In this document: positions 34,367 through 44,270 of the stretch, in pieces
How the letters are laid out: each line of letters starts with the position of its first letter
Numbering within the stretch: the stretch's first letter is position 1
Translations under genes and position numbers: made by a program
NCBI RefSeq assembly: GCF_010365055.1
Contig: NZ_JAAFHA010000018.1
Location: 1 to 54,231, forward strand
Source: Rhodoferax sp.
GTDB taxonomy: Bacteria; Pseudomonadota; Gammaproteobacteria; Burkholderiales; Burkholderiaceae_C
Direction: 5' to 3'
DNA length: 54,231 nucleotides
Notes under the pieces: generated by a model
Database searches by the model: none
Told to the model about the DNA's origin: nothing
Seen by the model: the letters and a program-made list of their open reading frames with translations, nothing else

Positions 34367-36130
34367 ATGAACTATCATGAATTATTGGTAGGACGCCGGT
34401 TCACGGATGTCGACCCTGGACCGAAAATGGAACCCCTAGTGAAGACGAAAGACGAGCCTGCCGCGCGCCTCCCTGACGATGTCGACAGCCCGATTTCATG
34501 GGAGCCGTCGCGGACTTTTTTGAAGTACGCCATTGCCGCCAATCTGGTCGGCGCAGTCACTTTCCTGATCCTTGCCCGTGTCGTCGCGCCGGATCAGCCC
34601 GCACGCCTTGTGGGGGCGGTGCTGCTTGCGCTGGTCGCGGTGACGGCTTGGTACCTCCTGTCACGCCGGCGGATGCAGGCCGCCATCAATGTGCTGGCAA
34701 TTGGGGTATGGATCATTATCACCGGGGCATCTGTCTTCAATGGCGGCGTGCGGGCACCGCTCATCGCCGCCTATCCGCTCATGATTTTGATGTCTGGCTG
34801 GCTGATCAGCCAGCGTTCGGCGATCGTCATGGCTGCTCTGACCGTGGCGGCGATCATCGGCTTGGTCATGTCCGAGTCATGGGGTTTGCTGCCGTATTCG
34901 CCGCCCAGTCCGCCAGCGCTGTACGGCGTGGTGCAGGTGAGCCTGGTCGTCCTGGCAACGCTGATCATCATCTTTCTCGTACACGTCTATCAAAAGCGTC
35001 TCAAGGAACTGGATCAGATCAGCAGCGACCTCGCCCGCCACTCGCGCGACCTGCAGGCGAGCAAAGCAGAGCTGAACCGTGCGCAATCGGTTGCCAGTGT
35101 TGGCAGTTGGGTTTACGACCTCGCCACCGACACGATGCGCTTGTCCCCCGAGACCTGCCGCATCTTTGCGCTGCCCGAAGGCACTGCCGGAAGTCCAAAC
35201 GCCTATCTGGCGCACACCCATGCGAAAGACCGCCGTGCGGTGGACCGGGCCTGGCAGGCGGCTCTTCAAGGCGACCCCTTTGATCAGGAGTACCGCATCA
35301 TGGCGGGCAATGCGGTCCGATGGATCCGTCAAAAGGCTGAGCTCGAGTTTGCTGCGGACGGCACTGTGCTGCGTGCCGTGGGCATTACGCAAGACATCAC
35401 CGAGCGCAAGGATGCCCAGACGGCCATGTACAAACTGCACCGCGACCTTGACACATCACGTGAACGTTTACGTGAACTGGCGGCGCAAAACGAGACCAGG
35501 CGTGAGGGCGAGCGAAAGCACATAGCGCGCGAAGTCCATGACGAGCTGGGACAGGTGCTGACGGCGCTGCGCATGGACCTGTCTTTGCTGGGCATGAAAT
35601 CCGGGTCACAGGATCCGGCCTTGATGGACAGGGTCCAGGGCATGAAAGGCCTGGTCGACCGGGCCATCCAGGGCGTGCGCAATGTGGCCGGGAATTTGCG
35701 ACCGGCGGCCCTGGACATGGGCCTGATTTCTGCCATTGAGTGGTTGTGCAGTGACTTCACCGAGCGCACCGCCATACCCTGCGCCCTGCTGGCACGGGAA
35801 GAGATCATTGACCTGGACGAAACACGGGCTGTGGTGATATTTCGCATCGTGCAGGAATCGCTCACCAACATCACCCGTTACGCCCAGGCCAGCCAGGTCG
35901 ACATCCATCTCGGTCGCCGTGGCAATGAACTGTGGGTGCAAGTGCGGGACAACGGGCGGGGCTTTGATCTGGCCGCGGCGACCCGGAAAAAGTCCTTTGG
36001 CCTGCTTGGCATGCGCGAACGCGCGCTGGCACTGGGCGGTCGGGTGGACATTGCCAGCGCCCCTGGCCACGGCACAGTCATCGGCCTGACGATCCCCATC
36101 GACCTCAACACGGCAAGGAGCAATTCATGA
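34367..36130 (+). CDS. NarL-type sensor histidine kinase with six membrane helices and a PAS domain
   Basis: This 587-residue inner-membrane kinase has six hydrophobic helices between about residues 51 and 206, a short coiled segment, then a PAS domain (about 237-350, ending GITQDITERKDA). A HisKA_3 dimerisation domain carries the phosphorylated His at about 391 (REVHDELGQ), followed by an HATPase domain with ESLTNITRYA, DNGRGFD and GLLGMRERALALGG. No periplasmic sensor domain is visible; the signal may be sensed in the membrane or by PAS. The stop overlaps the ATG of the response regulator. The start may be ATG 34367 or ATG 34427. Confidence 0.9.
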   Translation: MNYHELLVGRRFTDVDPGPKMEPLVKTKDEPAARLPDDVDSPISWEPSRTFLKYAIAANLVGAVTFLILARVVAPDQPARLVGAVLLALVAVTAWYLLSRRRMQAAINVLAIGVWIIITGASVFNGGVRAPLIAAYPLMILMSGWLISQRSAIVMAALTVAAIIGLVMSESWGLLPYSPPSPPALYGVVQVSLVVLATLIIIFLVHVYQKRLKELDQISSDLARHSRDLQASKAELNRAQSVASVGSWVYDLATDTMRLSPETCRIFALPEGTAGSPNAYLAHTHAKDRRAVDRAWQAALQGDPFDQEYRIMAGNAVRWIRQKAELEFAADGTVLRAVGITQDITERKDAQTAMYKLHRDLDTSRERLRELAAQNETRREGERKHIAREVHDELGQVLTALRMDLSLLGMKSGSQDPALMDRVQGMKGLVDRAIQGVRNVAGNLRPAALDMGLISAIEWLCSDFTERTAIPCALLAREEIIDLDETRAVVIFRIVQESLTNITRYAQASQVDIHLGRRGNELWVQVRDNGRGFDLAAATRKKSFGLLGMRERALALGGRVDIASAPGHGTVIGLTIPIDLNTARSNS

Positions 36131-36759
36131 TACGACTGGTCATCGCCGATGATCATGCCATCGTGCGCGGTGGCTTGAAGCAGATTTTTGCACTGGTGCC
36201 GGATTTTGAAGTGGTGGGTGAGGCCGTCAACGGCAGTGAAGTGCTGGAGCGCCTGCGCCTTGACCCTTTCGATCTCCTGCTGCTGGACCTGAACATGCCC
36301 GGCATCAGCGGGGCCGATTTGATCGCGCGCGTCAAGGCACACAAAGCGGATTTGCCCATTCTCGTGCTCAGCATGCACAACGAGCCGCAGGTGGCCGCGC
36401 GCATGCTCAAGGCGGGTGCCGCCGGCTACATCACCAAAGACTGTGAGCCCGACATACTGCTGGCGGCCATCCGCAAGGTCGCGGCCAAAGGCAAGTACAT
36501 CGATCCCGACCTGGCCGAAAAAATGGTGTTCGATGCGACCTCCACGGCGCAGCGCCCGCCCCACAGCCTGCTGTCCGAGCGGGAGCTCGAAGTGCTTCGC
36601 CTGCTCACCACCGGCAAGGGCGTGAATGAAATTGCCACGCAGCTCGCCATCAGCAACAAAACCGTCAGCACCCACAAGGTTCGCCTGATGGAGAAGCTGA
36701 ACACCTCCAGCATGGCGGACCTGATGCGCTATGCCATGCAACACGGTCTTCTGGGCTAA
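36127..36759 (+). CDS. NarL/FixJ-family response regulator
   Basis: This 210-residue regulator has a receiver domain (phospho-acceptor Asp at about 54 in LLLDLNMPG, Lys in AAGYITKDC) and a LuxR-type helix-turn-helix (about 145-205: LSERELEVLRLL, then NEIATQLAISNKTVSTHKVRLMEKL). It is translated from an ATG overlapping the kinase stop, with AAGGAG upstream, so it is the cognate partner of the HisKA_3 kinase. Targets are unknown; the inverted repeat just downstream and the chemotaxis genes are candidates. Confidence 0.93.
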   Translation: MIRLVIADDHAIVRGGLKQIFALVPDFEVVGEAVNGSEVLERLRLDPFDLLLLDLNMPGISGADLIARVKAHKADLPILVLSMHNEPQVAARMLKAGAAGYITKDCEPDILLAAIRKVAAKGKYIDPDLAEKMVFDATSTAQRPPHSLLSERELEVLRLLTTGKGVNEIATQLAISNKTVSTHKVRLMEKLNTSSMADLMRYAMQHGLLG

Positions 36760-36785
36760 CGCTCCCCGCCGCTTCGCCCTGTCAA

Positions 36786-36805
36786 GGGTAGGGCGCCCCC
36801 TACCC
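36786..36805. promoter_or_regulatory. Inverted repeat between the response regulator and receiver genes
   Basis: GGGTAGGG-CGCC-CCCTACCC is a perfect 8-bp inverted repeat 27 bases after the response-regulator stop. It has no T tract, so it could be an operator for the NarL-type regulator or a weak terminator; I cannot decide from sequence. Confidence 0.35.
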
Positions 36806-36880
36806 CGACGCCTGCGTTTCTGACAAGAAAATCGGCATTGCCCGATGGTGCTGGCAGGCCGGTCTGGGCATGATCAGTCC

Positions 36881-37264
36881 ATGACATTGAAAGTGCTGAT
36901 TGTTGATGATTCGGAGCTGATCCGCGCCTCGCTGGCGAGCTTGCTCGAACCTATCCAGAGCATCGCCGTCCACACGGCCGCCACGCTGGCCCAGGCGCTG
37001 GAAAGCGTGCGACGCGGATTGGCTACGCTGCTCATTCTGGACGTTCATTTGCCTGATGGCAATGCCATCCAAAGTATCCGCACCCTGAAGCAACTGGCAC
37101 CCGGGATGCAGATTGCCATGTTCACCAATGATGTGAACGAGTTCAATCGCAAGAAGTCTCTGGGGGCTGGCGCGGACTGGTTTTTTGACAAATCCACCGA
37201 ATTTGAAGACCTGCTTGATGTGGTGCGGAAACAAGCTGCATTGAGTTCAACGATCCCTACCTAG
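36881..37264 (+). CDS. Single-domain response regulator (CheY-like receiver)
   Basis: This 127-residue stand-alone receiver has acidic residues VDDSE near the N-terminus, phospho-acceptor Asp at about 54 in [11 protein letters not shown], and the conserved Thr/Lys region AMFTNDVN and [11 protein letters not shown]. It has no output domain. It lies 15 bases before a cheW gene, so it may be a phosphate sink or a motor or adaptor switch for the receptors that follow, or it may answer the upstream kinase. The ATG at 36881 is preferred to 36845, which adds a non-conserved leader. Confidence 0.85.
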   Translation: MTLKVLIVDDSELIRASLASLLEPIQSIAVHTAATLAQALESVRRGLATLLILDVHLPDGNAIQSIRTLKQLAPGMQIAMFTNDVNEFNRKKSLGAGADWFFDKSTEFEDLLDVVRKQAALSSTIPT

Positions 37265-37278
37265 GAAGAGCAAGACCT

Positions 37279-37806
37279 ATGAATAACCCACCATCCGCGC
37301 CAGCCGGCTCGCCAGCAGCTGCGTCCGGCAGCGCATCCATGGGCGGGGCCGTCACCTCCATCCGCGAGTTCCTGGCCTTCAAGCTCGGGAGCGAAGAGTA
37401 CGGCATCGACATCCTGCGCGTGCAGGAAATCCGCTCCTACGAGCCGCCTACCCGCATGGCCAATGCGCCCGCGTTCGTCAAAGGGGTGATCAATCTGCGC
37501 GGCGTGATCGTGCCCATCCTGGACCTGCGCATGAAGTTCAATCTGGAACAGGTCAGGTACGACAGTTTCACGGTGGTGATCGTTCTCGACATTGGTGCGC
37601 GGGTGGTGGGCATGGTGGTCGACGGCGTCTCCGATGTGATTTCGCTGACCGCCGACCAACTGCGCCCGGTGCCGGAACTCTCCACCGCTGTGAACAGCGA
37701 CCATTTGCTGGCCATCGGCTCTGTGGGCAAGCGCATGCTGATCCTGCTGGACATCGAAAAGCTCATGACCAGCGCCGAGATGGGGCTGATGGCGGAAACG
37801 CCGTAG
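37279..37806 (+). CDS. cheW: Chemotaxis coupling protein CheW (first copy)
   Basis: This 175-residue adaptor links chemoreceptors to CheA. A Pro/Ala/Ser-rich leader (about 1-33) precedes the CheW domain, which shows [34 protein letters not shown] and PILDLRMKF. The domain is nearly identical to that of the second copy at 41343. AGGAAGAG lies about ten bases before the ATG. No cheA, cheR or cheB is in the window, so the core kinase must be encoded elsewhere. A receptor gene follows 74 bases downstream. Confidence 0.93.
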   Translation: MNNPPSAPAGSPAAASGSASMGGAVTSIREFLAFKLGSEEYGIDILRVQEIRSYEPPTRMANAPAFVKGVINLRGVIVPILDLRMKFNLEQVRYDSFTVVIVLDIGARVVGMVVDGVSDVISLTADQLRPVPELSTAVNSDHLLAIGSVGKRMLILLDIEKLMTSAEMGLMAETP

Positions 37807-37880
37807 GCAGCCTGCTGCCGGTGACACAAAGCCCTGTCGGCGCCGTGACCAACACCAAGAAGATATTCTGAAAGAAAACC

Positions 37881-39401
37881 GTGAAATTCAACTCAAAAAT
37901 TGTTAGCTTTGCGGCCATTCCTGCTGTTCTGTTCGTCATCGGGTTGGCCAGCAGCATAGGCTCCCTGATCAATACGCGCAGCGACTTTGACGCCTACATC
38001 AAATCCGAACAGGCGGTCGAACGCGGGCTGTCGGAGATGTACGCCCAGGGACTGCAGATGGGCCAGTCCTTGCGCAACGTGATCCTCAACCCCAGCAATC
38101 CCAAGGCGTTCGACAACCTCAAGGCGGCCCAAGGCGACTTTGAGAAAGCATTCGTGCAGACACAAGAGAGCGCCAAAGGCAGTCAATTTGAAGCCGCGTT
38201 CGCCCAGTTGCCAGCGCTGCGGGCCGTCCATGCCAAAGCTCAGAAAGAAGTGCTGGCACTGGCTGCCGCCAACGGTGACGCCATTGCCCTGCTCAACAGC
38301 GATGAAACGCCAGCGTGGCGCAAATTGAGGGGCGAACTCCTTCAACAGAAGCAAGCAGCGGTGGACGGGGCGAAGGAGGCCTACCAACGGGTCAACGAGA
38401 AAACCGACACGGCCATAACGCTTTCCATCGGCCTTGCCCTGATCGCAGTATTGACGGCCATCGGCCTGAATGTCCTGATGCTCAGGACGATGCGCAAGGA
38501 GCTTGGCGGGGACCCCGCCGACGCACGCGAGGCGTTGTCGCAAATTTCACAAGGCGATCTGGCATCAGACATCGTGAACGTGGGCAATCCTGACAGCCTG
38601 ATGGGTGTCATGCGTCAAATGCAAGCGTCGTTGACCGAGGTGGTCGGCTCTGTGCGCCAGGGCTCCGAAGGCGTCGCCACCGCCAGCGCCGAGATCGCCC
38701 AAGGCAACCACGACCTCTCGGCCCGCACCGAACAGCAGGCCAGCGCCCTGGAAGAAACCGCCGCTTCCATGGAAGAGCTCAGCGCCACCGTCAAGCAAAA
38801 CGCCGACAACGCCAGACAGGCCAACCAGCTCGCGCAGAGCGCCTCGACCGTGGCGATCAAGGGCGGCAATGTCGTGGGCCAGGTGGTAGAGACCATGAGA
38901 GGTATCAACGACGCCTCCCGAAAGATTTCGGACATCATCAGCGTCATCGACGGCATTGCGTTCCAGACCAATATTCTGGCCCTGAACGCCGCAGTGGAAG
39001 CGGCCCGTGCCGGCGAGCAGGGACGCGGCTTTGCGGTGGTGGCCTCCGAAGTGCGCTCCCTGGCCGGACGCTCGGCCGATGCGGCGAAAGAAATAAAGAC
39101 CCTGATCAACACCAGCGTGGAGCGCGTCGAGCAAGGCACCGCCCTGGTCGACCAGGCCGGCGTGACCATGACCGAGGTCGTGAGCAGCATCCGCCGCGTC
39201 ACCGACATCATGGGCGAAATCAGTGCCGCCAGTTCCGAGCAGAGCCAGGGCGTGTCGCAGGTGGGCGAGGCCGTGACGCAGATGGACCAGGCCACGCAGC
39301 AAAATGCGGCATTGGTGGAAGAGATGGCGGCCGCTGCTTCCAGCCTCAAATCGCAGGCGCAGGACCTGGTGGGCACGGTAGCCGTGTTCAAGCTAGCCTA
39401 A
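37881..39401 (+). CDS. Methyl-accepting chemotaxis protein (receptor 1)
   Basis: This 506-residue receptor has two membrane helices (about 9-30 and 176-198) around a ~145-residue periplasmic helical sensor, a short HAMP region, and a long signalling domain. The hairpin tip lies in [20 protein letters not shown] and [20 protein letters not shown]. The start is GTG at 37881. It ends soon after AVFKLA and lacks the C-terminal pentapeptide tether for CheR/CheB found in receptor 2. The signalling domain is almost identical to those of receptors 2 and 3. A decayed cheW follows directly. Confidence 0.93.
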   Translation: MKFNSKIVSFAAIPAVLFVIGLASSIGSLINTRSDFDAYIKSEQAVERGLSEMYAQGLQMGQSLRNVILNPSNPKAFDNLKAAQGDFEKAFVQTQESAKGSQFEAAFAQLPALRAVHAKAQKEVLALAAANGDAIALLNSDETPAWRKLRGELLQQKQAAVDGAKEAYQRVNEKTDTAITLSIGLALIAVLTAIGLNVLMLRTMRKELGGDPADAREALSQISQGDLASDIVNVGNPDSLMGVMRQMQASLTEVVGSVRQGSEGVATASAEIAQGNHDLSARTEQQASALEETAASMEELSATVKQNADNARQANQLAQSASTVAIKGGNVVGQVVETMRGINDASRKISDIISVIDGIAFQTNILALNAAVEAARAGEQGRGFAVVASEVRSLAGRSADAAKEIKTLINTSVERVEQGTALVDQAGVTMTEVVSSIRRVTDIMGEISAASSEQSQGVSQVGEAVTQMDQATQQNAALVEEMAAAASSLKSQAQDLVGTVAVFKLA

Positions 39402-39420
39402 GAAAGAGGGAGGAAGCACA

Positions 39421-39576
39421 GCGCCCACCACCATCAGCGAACGTCTGGCGTTCAAGCAGCGCAGTGATGAATGCGGCCTTGACGTCTTGCGTGCGCAGGG
39501 AATCCGCTCCTATGAAGAGCTCACCCGCATGACCCGCGCCAAGAGGGGGCTGGTCATGCGGCAACACATTAAGTAA
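39421..39576 (+). pseudogene. Decayed cheW remnant between receptors 1 and 2
   Basis: The frame from 39421 to the TAA at 39574-39576 translates to pieces that align with the neighbouring CheW domains: ISERLAFKQRSDECGLDVLR against [20 protein letters not shown], and GIRSYEELTRM against [11 protein letters not shown]. There is no start codon, several conserved positions are changed, and the C-terminal two thirds of CheW are missing. It occupies the position a cheW would have in a cheW-mcp module. Confidence 0.85.
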
Positions 39577-39585
39577 CGAACCACT

Positions 39586-41322
39586 ATGAATCAGCTCAAA
39601 ATCTCCACCCGTCTCGTTATCCTGGTCGGCATCTTGTCGGCCTTGTTGATTGCCATTGGCAGCGTGGGGTTGTTTGGCACCAGCCAATCCAACGCGGCTT
39701 TGCAGACCGTGTACGAAGACCGCACGGTTCCCATGCAGCAGATCGCCGAGATCCAATTCCTTCTGCAGCGCAACCGGCTCGTCATCGCCAATACCTTGCT
39801 TGACCCGACCCCGGAGACCATTGTCAAGTACAGTGCCGAAGTGGAATCCAACATCGCCAAGGTCGGCAAGACCTGGGATGCCTACATGGCCACCACACTG
39901 ACCCCTGACGAAGCGAAGCTGGCCAAGGCGTTTGCCGAGGCCCGGAGCAAGTTTGTCCAGGAAGGGCTGCTGCCCGCCGTGGCTGCCCTGCGCGCCAATG
40001 ACCTTGAAGGCGCGAAAGGTCTTGCGATGGAGCAAGTCCGGAAGCTGTATGACAATGTGCGGGACAATTTGGACAACCTGATGGAAATGCAGGTTGATAT
40101 AGCCAAGGCGGAATACGACGCGGCCGTGGCCCGCTACGCCACCATCCGCATCGTATCGATCGGCTCCATCATCGCCGGCGTGCTGTTTGCCATCCTGTTT
40201 GGCATGGCCCTGATTCGCGGTATCTCGCGCTCACTGGCGCATGCGATGGAGGTCTCCGATGCCGTGGCCCAGGGCGACCTCACCCGCGCCATCCATGTCG
40301 ACGGCAAAGACGAAGTGGCGCAGCTGCTGCAGTCCCTGTCAGCCATGCAAACCAACCTGACCAAGGTTGTCTCCCATGTGCGTACGGGCTCCGAGAGCGT
40401 ATCCACCGCCTCTGCCGAAATCGCCCAGGGCAACCACGACCTCTCGGCCCGCACTGAACAGCAGGCCAGCGCCCTGGAGGAGACCGCCGCCTCCATGGAA
40501 GAGCTCAGCTCCACCGTCAAGCAAAACGCCGACAACGCCAGACAGGCCAACCAGCTCGCGCAGAGCGCCTCGACCGTGGCGATCAAGGGCGGCGAAGTGG
40601 TGACGCAGGTGGTGGACACCATGAAAGGCATCAACGACGCCTCCCGAAAGATAGCGGACATCATCAGCGTCATCGACGGCATTGCGTTCCAGACCAATAT
40701 TTTGGCTTTGAATGCGGCAGTGGAGGCGGCCAGAGCGGGCGAGCAGGGACGCGGCTTTGCCGTGGTGGCCTCTGAAGTGCGCAGCCTGGCTGGCCGAAGT
40801 GCCGACGCAGCCAAGGAAATCAAGACCCTGATCAACACCAGCGTGGAGCGGGTCGAACAAGGCACCGCCCTGGTCGATCAGGCCGGCGTGACCATGACCG
40901 AAGTGGTGAGCTCCATCAAACGCGTGACCGACCTGATGGGCGAGATCAGTGCGGCGAGCAGCGAACAAAGCCAGGGCGTGGCGCAAGTGGGCGAGGCGGT
41001 CACGCAAATGGACCAGGTCACACAGCAGAACGCCGCGCTGGTGGAAGAGATGGCGGCAGCAGCAAGCAGCCTTAAATCGCAGGCGCAGGAGCTGGTGGGT
41101 ACGGTGGCGGTGTTCAAACTGTCACGCAACGACACATCCGCCAGCGGCAGCCTGGCTTACACCGCACCGGCCCCGGTTGTCGCCAGCAAGCGCCTCAGTG
41201 CGCCAGTTGCACCCAAAGCAAAAATTCACGGTGGCGCCAAGCCCGCAGCGTTAAGTGCACCCAGGCCCGCCAAAGTGGTCACGGCCAAAGCCGGTGCGTC
41301 CGAAGATTGGGAATCGTTCTGA
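39586..41322 (+). CDS. Methyl-accepting chemotaxis protein (receptor 2)
   Basis: This 578-residue receptor has a first helix at about 11-31, a ~155-residue four-helix-bundle type periplasmic domain, a second helix at about 188-210, a HAMP domain ([21 protein letters not shown]) and the conserved signalling hairpin. It is the only receptor of the three to end with an in-frame pentapeptide, DWESF, after an Ala/Pro/Lys-rich linker. This matches the NWETF-type tether that recruits the adaptation enzymes CheR and CheB. It sits nine bases after the decayed cheW and 20 bases before the second intact cheW. Confidence 0.94.
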   Translation: MNQLKISTRLVILVGILSALLIAIGSVGLFGTSQSNAALQTVYEDRTVPMQQIAEIQFLLQRNRLVIANTLLDPTPETIVKYSAEVESNIAKVGKTWDAYMATTLTPDEAKLAKAFAEARSKFVQEGLLPAVAALRANDLEGAKGLAMEQVRKLYDNVRDNLDNLMEMQVDIAKAEYDAAVARYATIRIVSIGSIIAGVLFAILFGMALIRGISRSLAHAMEVSDAVAQGDLTRAIHVDGKDEVAQLLQSLSAMQTNLTKVVSHVRTGSESVSTASAEIAQGNHDLSARTEQQASALEETAASMEELSSTVKQNADNARQANQLAQSASTVAIKGGEVVTQVVDTMKGINDASRKIADIISVIDGIAFQTNILALNAAVEAARAGEQGRGFAVVASEVRSLAGRSADAAKEIKTLINTSVERVEQGTALVDQAGVTMTEVVSSIKRVTDLMGEISAASSEQSQGVAQVGEAVTQMDQVTQQNAALVEEMAAAASSLKSQAQELVGTVAVFKLSRNDTSASGSLAYTAPAPVVASKRLSAPVAPKAKIHGGAKPAALSAPRPAKVVTAKAGASEDWESF

Positions 41323-41342
41323 TCATGGACACAAGGATTGAC

Positions 41343-41864
41343 ATGAACACACAGACCACGACACCGTCAGCAGGTTCTCTGAAGCCATCGCAGCCCACGG
41401 CAGTGCCCACCCATATCCGCGAGTTCCTGGCCTTCAAGCTGGGCACTGAGGAATACGGCATCGACATCCTGCGCGTGCAGGAAATCCGCTCCTACGAAGA
41501 GCCTACGCGCATGGCCAATGCACCGGCCTTCGTTAAAGGCGTGATCAACCTGCGTGGCGTGATCGTCCCGATCCTGGATTTGCGCATGAAGTTCAACCTG
41601 GAGCAGGTCAACTACGACAGTTTCACGGTGGTGATCGTGCTCACCATCGGCACCCAGGTCGTGGGCATGGTGGTCGATGGCGTCTCGGACGTGATCACCC
41701 TGGCGCCCGAGCAACTGCGCCCGGTGCCTGAGTTCTCCTCGGCCGTCAGCAGCGACCATCTGCTGGCCATCGGCTCGGTGGGCGAGCGCATGTTGATCCT
41801 GCTCGATATCGAAAAACTCATGACCAGCGCCGAGATGGGGCTGGTCTCCCAAAGCGCACACTAA
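41343..41864 (+). CDS. cheW: Chemotaxis coupling protein CheW (second copy)
   Basis: This 173-residue CheW is nearly identical to the first copy across the domain (about 30-165) but has an unrelated Thr/Ser/Pro-rich leader. [40 protein letters not shown] and [20 protein letters not shown] are visible. I chose the ATG at 41343 because AAGGA lies five bases upstream; in-frame ATGs at 41325 and 41307 are possible. It ends 19 bases before receptor 3. Two near-identical couplers suggest a recent duplication rather than two specialised arrays. Confidence 0.93.
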   Translation: MNTQTTTPSAGSLKPSQPTAVPTHIREFLAFKLGTEEYGIDILRVQEIRSYEEPTRMANAPAFVKGVINLRGVIVPILDLRMKFNLEQVNYDSFTVVIVLTIGTQVVGMVVDGVSDVITLAPEQLRPVPEFSSAVSSDHLLAIGSVGERMLILLDIEKLMTSAEMGLVSQSAH

Positions 41865-41883
41865 GACAACGGACAGACACGCT

Positions 41884-43941
41884 ATGAACTCCTTCTTTTC
41901 TCCCGCCGTGGCCCTGATGGGGAGGCTGCGTTTCAGTCTCAAATTCGCGCTTGCGGGATTTGTGGTATTTGCCTTACTCCTGTACATGGGCTTTCTTCAG
42001 GTCACCACGCTGCACCAGCGTGTGAGTACGCTGGATTCGGAGCGCGCCGCCGTGTCGCTGATGGCGCATCTGGTGGAGTGGAACAAGGTGCTGATCGAGA
42101 GCCGCCGCATTGCCATCACCGCCGCACCCGGCGACGAGACCGTGCGCCAGCGCTTCAAGCAGCAGGCTTCGGTGGTGGACCGCAAGCTCGGGGAGATCGA
42201 GGCCGAGGTCGCGCGTGTCAAGCCCTTCTTTGATCTGAGCAAGGAAGCCAAAGGACTGCGCGATGGTTGGATGGAACTGCAGAAAAAAGTGGAGGCTCTG
42301 CCGGTGGACGGCGACTTTGCTAAAAAGGCATTCGCGGCCCACGGCTCCGAGTACGGACGCTTGTATGCCTTCATGCGCGACATGGGCGACCGCTCGGGCA
42401 TGGCGCTCGAATCCGACTTGGACTTGTTCTACCTGGGTTACCCGCTGGCGAACAACACGCCGAGCACCGCCGGCATTACCGTGCGCATCGCGGCTTATTC
42501 CACCCTGAACATCGCTCGCGGCACGATTGCGCCGAACGACAAGGTCTTCTACGAGGTGACCGATGCACGGCTTAACGACACCTTTGGCAACGTCGAGAAT
42601 ATGCTGTCGCAGTCGATGAAGGCCAACCCCGAAGTTGAAAAACGCCTGAGCAAGAACTTCGCCGATCTGAAAACAAGTTCCAAGGAGTACCTGGCCTTCA
42701 TCCGCAAAAATTTCACCACCAGCGACGCGCTCACCGTGAACCAGGAACAAGCCGCTGAGGCCGCCAAAGCGACCATTGACGCGGCCTGGGCTCTTGTGGA
42801 TCAGAACCGCGCAGTGCTGGACGAGCTACTGGCGCAGCGTTCAGCCTCTGCGGCGCTTAATCGCAATCTGATTGCGGCCATGCTAGGGCTCAGCGTCCTG
42901 GTGTCGATCTATCTGTATGTCGGCATGTACCTTGGCATCAAGCGGGGCATGCAGTGCGCAGGCCAAGCCGTGCGTAACATTGCGGTCGGAGAGCTGGGGA
43001 AAGTACAGTCGGCGACCAGTCGCGACGAATTCGCAGACCTGATGAAGAACCTTGAACAAGCGGATCGTGCGCTCATGGCCATGGTCAGTGCAGTGCGCCA
43101 GGGCTCCGAGGGCGTCGCCACCGCCTCAGGGGAGATCGCCCAGGGCAACCACGACCTCTCGGCCCGAACCGAACAGCAGGCCAGCGCGCTGGAAGAGACC
43201 GCCGCCTCCATGGAAGAACTCAGCTCCACCGTCAAGCAAAACGCCGACAACGCCAAACAGGCCAACCAGCTGGCGCAAAGTGCCTCCAGCGTGGCGATCA
43301 AGGGCGGCAACGTCGTCGGTCAAGTGGTAGAGACCATGAAAGGTATCAACGACGCCTCCCGAAAGATTGCGGACATCATCAGCGTCATTGACGGCATTGC
43401 GTTCCAGACCAACATCCTGGCCTTGAACGCCGCAGTCGAAGCGGCCCGAGCGGGCGAGCAGGGACGCGGCTTTGCCGTGGTGGCCTCCGAAGTGCGCTCG
43501 CTGGCCGGACGCTCGGCCGATGCGGCGAAAGAAATCAAGACCCTGATCAACACCAGCGTCGAGCGGGTCGAGCAGGGCACCGCCCTGGTCGATCAGGCCG
43601 GCGTGACCATGACCGAGGTGGTGAGCTCGATCAAACGCGTGACCGACCTGATGGGCGAAATCAGCGCCGCGAGCAACGAGCAAAGCCAGGGGGTGGCGCA
43701 AGTGGGCGAGGCCGTGACGCAGATGGACCAGGCCACGCAGCAAAACGCCGCACTGGTGGAAGAGATGGCGGCCGCTGCTTCCAGCCTCAAATCGCAGGCG
43801 CAAGAACTGGTGGACACGGTGGCAGTGTTCAAACTTGGCGCCGATGACAGTCATCAAGGTTTGGCTGCCGCGGTGGCCGTGCGATCCCGTCAAACTGCGG
43901 TCGGGGAATACAAACAAACCGAACGGCGTCACCCAAAGTAA
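41884..43941 (+). CDS. Methyl-accepting chemotaxis protein (receptor 3, large sensor domain)
   Basis: This 685-residue receptor has a first membrane helix at about 18-40, a long ~275-residue periplasmic helical domain unlike those of receptors 1 and 2, a second helix at about 318-340, a HAMP-like region, and the shared signalling domain. It therefore senses a different ligand through the same cytoplasmic output. The end, after AVFKLGADD, is a basic non-family tail ([10 protein letters not shown]). A pentapeptide DWEIF occurs just past the stop in another frame, so the present C-terminus probably results from a frameshift. Confidence 0.92.
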   Translation: MNSFFSPAVALMGRLRFSLKFALAGFVVFALLLYMGFLQVTTLHQRVSTLDSERAAVSLMAHLVEWNKVLIESRRIAITAAPGDETVRQRFKQQASVVDRKLGEIEAEVARVKPFFDLSKEAKGLRDGWMELQKKVEALPVDGDFAKKAFAAHGSEYGRLYAFMRDMGDRSGMALESDLDLFYLGYPLANNTPSTAGITVRIAAYSTLNIARGTIAPNDKVFYEVTDARLNDTFGNVENMLSQSMKANPEVEKRLSKNFADLKTSSKEYLAFIRKNFTTSDALTVNQEQAAEAAKATIDAAWALVDQNRAVLDELLAQRSASAALNRNLIAAMLGLSVLVSIYLYVGMYLGIKRGMQCAGQAVRNIAVGELGKVQSATSRDEFADLMKNLEQADRALMAMVSAVRQGSEGVATASGEIAQGNHDLSARTEQQASALEETAASMEELSSTVKQNADNAKQANQLAQSASSVAIKGGNVVGQVVETMKGINDASRKIADIISVIDGIAFQTNILALNAAVEAARAGEQGRGFAVVASEVRSLAGRSADAAKEIKTLINTSVERVEQGTALVDQAGVTMTEVVSSIKRVTDLMGEISAASNEQSQGVAQVGEAVTQMDQATQQNAALVEEMAAAASSLKSQAQELVDTVAVFKLGADDSHQGLAAAVAVRSRQTAVGEYKQTERRHPK

Positions 43942-44093
43942 TGGCCAAGGGCGCAGCACCTGCTGCGGGTGGTGATGCCGATTGGGAGATTTTTTTGGGA
44001 CGAGGCAAGCCGCCGGCCCAGAGGGCGGGCCATCGAATTCAGGATATCGGCGCATGGTGCCAGGCTTGGCCGGTCCCGCCCCCGCAACGTTGC
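43941..44093 (+). pseudogene. Out-of-frame remnant of the receptor 3 C-terminal tail
   Basis: In the frame starting at 43941, two bases off the receptor 3 frame, the DNA reads [18 protein letters not shown] (DWEIF at 43980-43994) and runs on to a stop at 44091-44093. This resembles the Ala/Gly linker and DWESF tether of receptor 2. The rest of the gap to 44270 holds no gene; receptor 3 and the EAL gene are 329 bases apart. Confidence 0.55.
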
Positions 44094-44270
44094 GCCTAGA
44101 TCGCGCGTCGCTCAGGCACATCACACCATTAGAATCATTCATCAGGCTCCCGGGCACAGGAGTCCTGAATTCCCCTGGCTCTGATCGGTGGCCTGTCAAC
44201 ACATGGATACCTGAACGGAAAATATGTCGCCCCCTTGGTTCTACTTGTTTCCACCGGCAGTTCGCACTCA

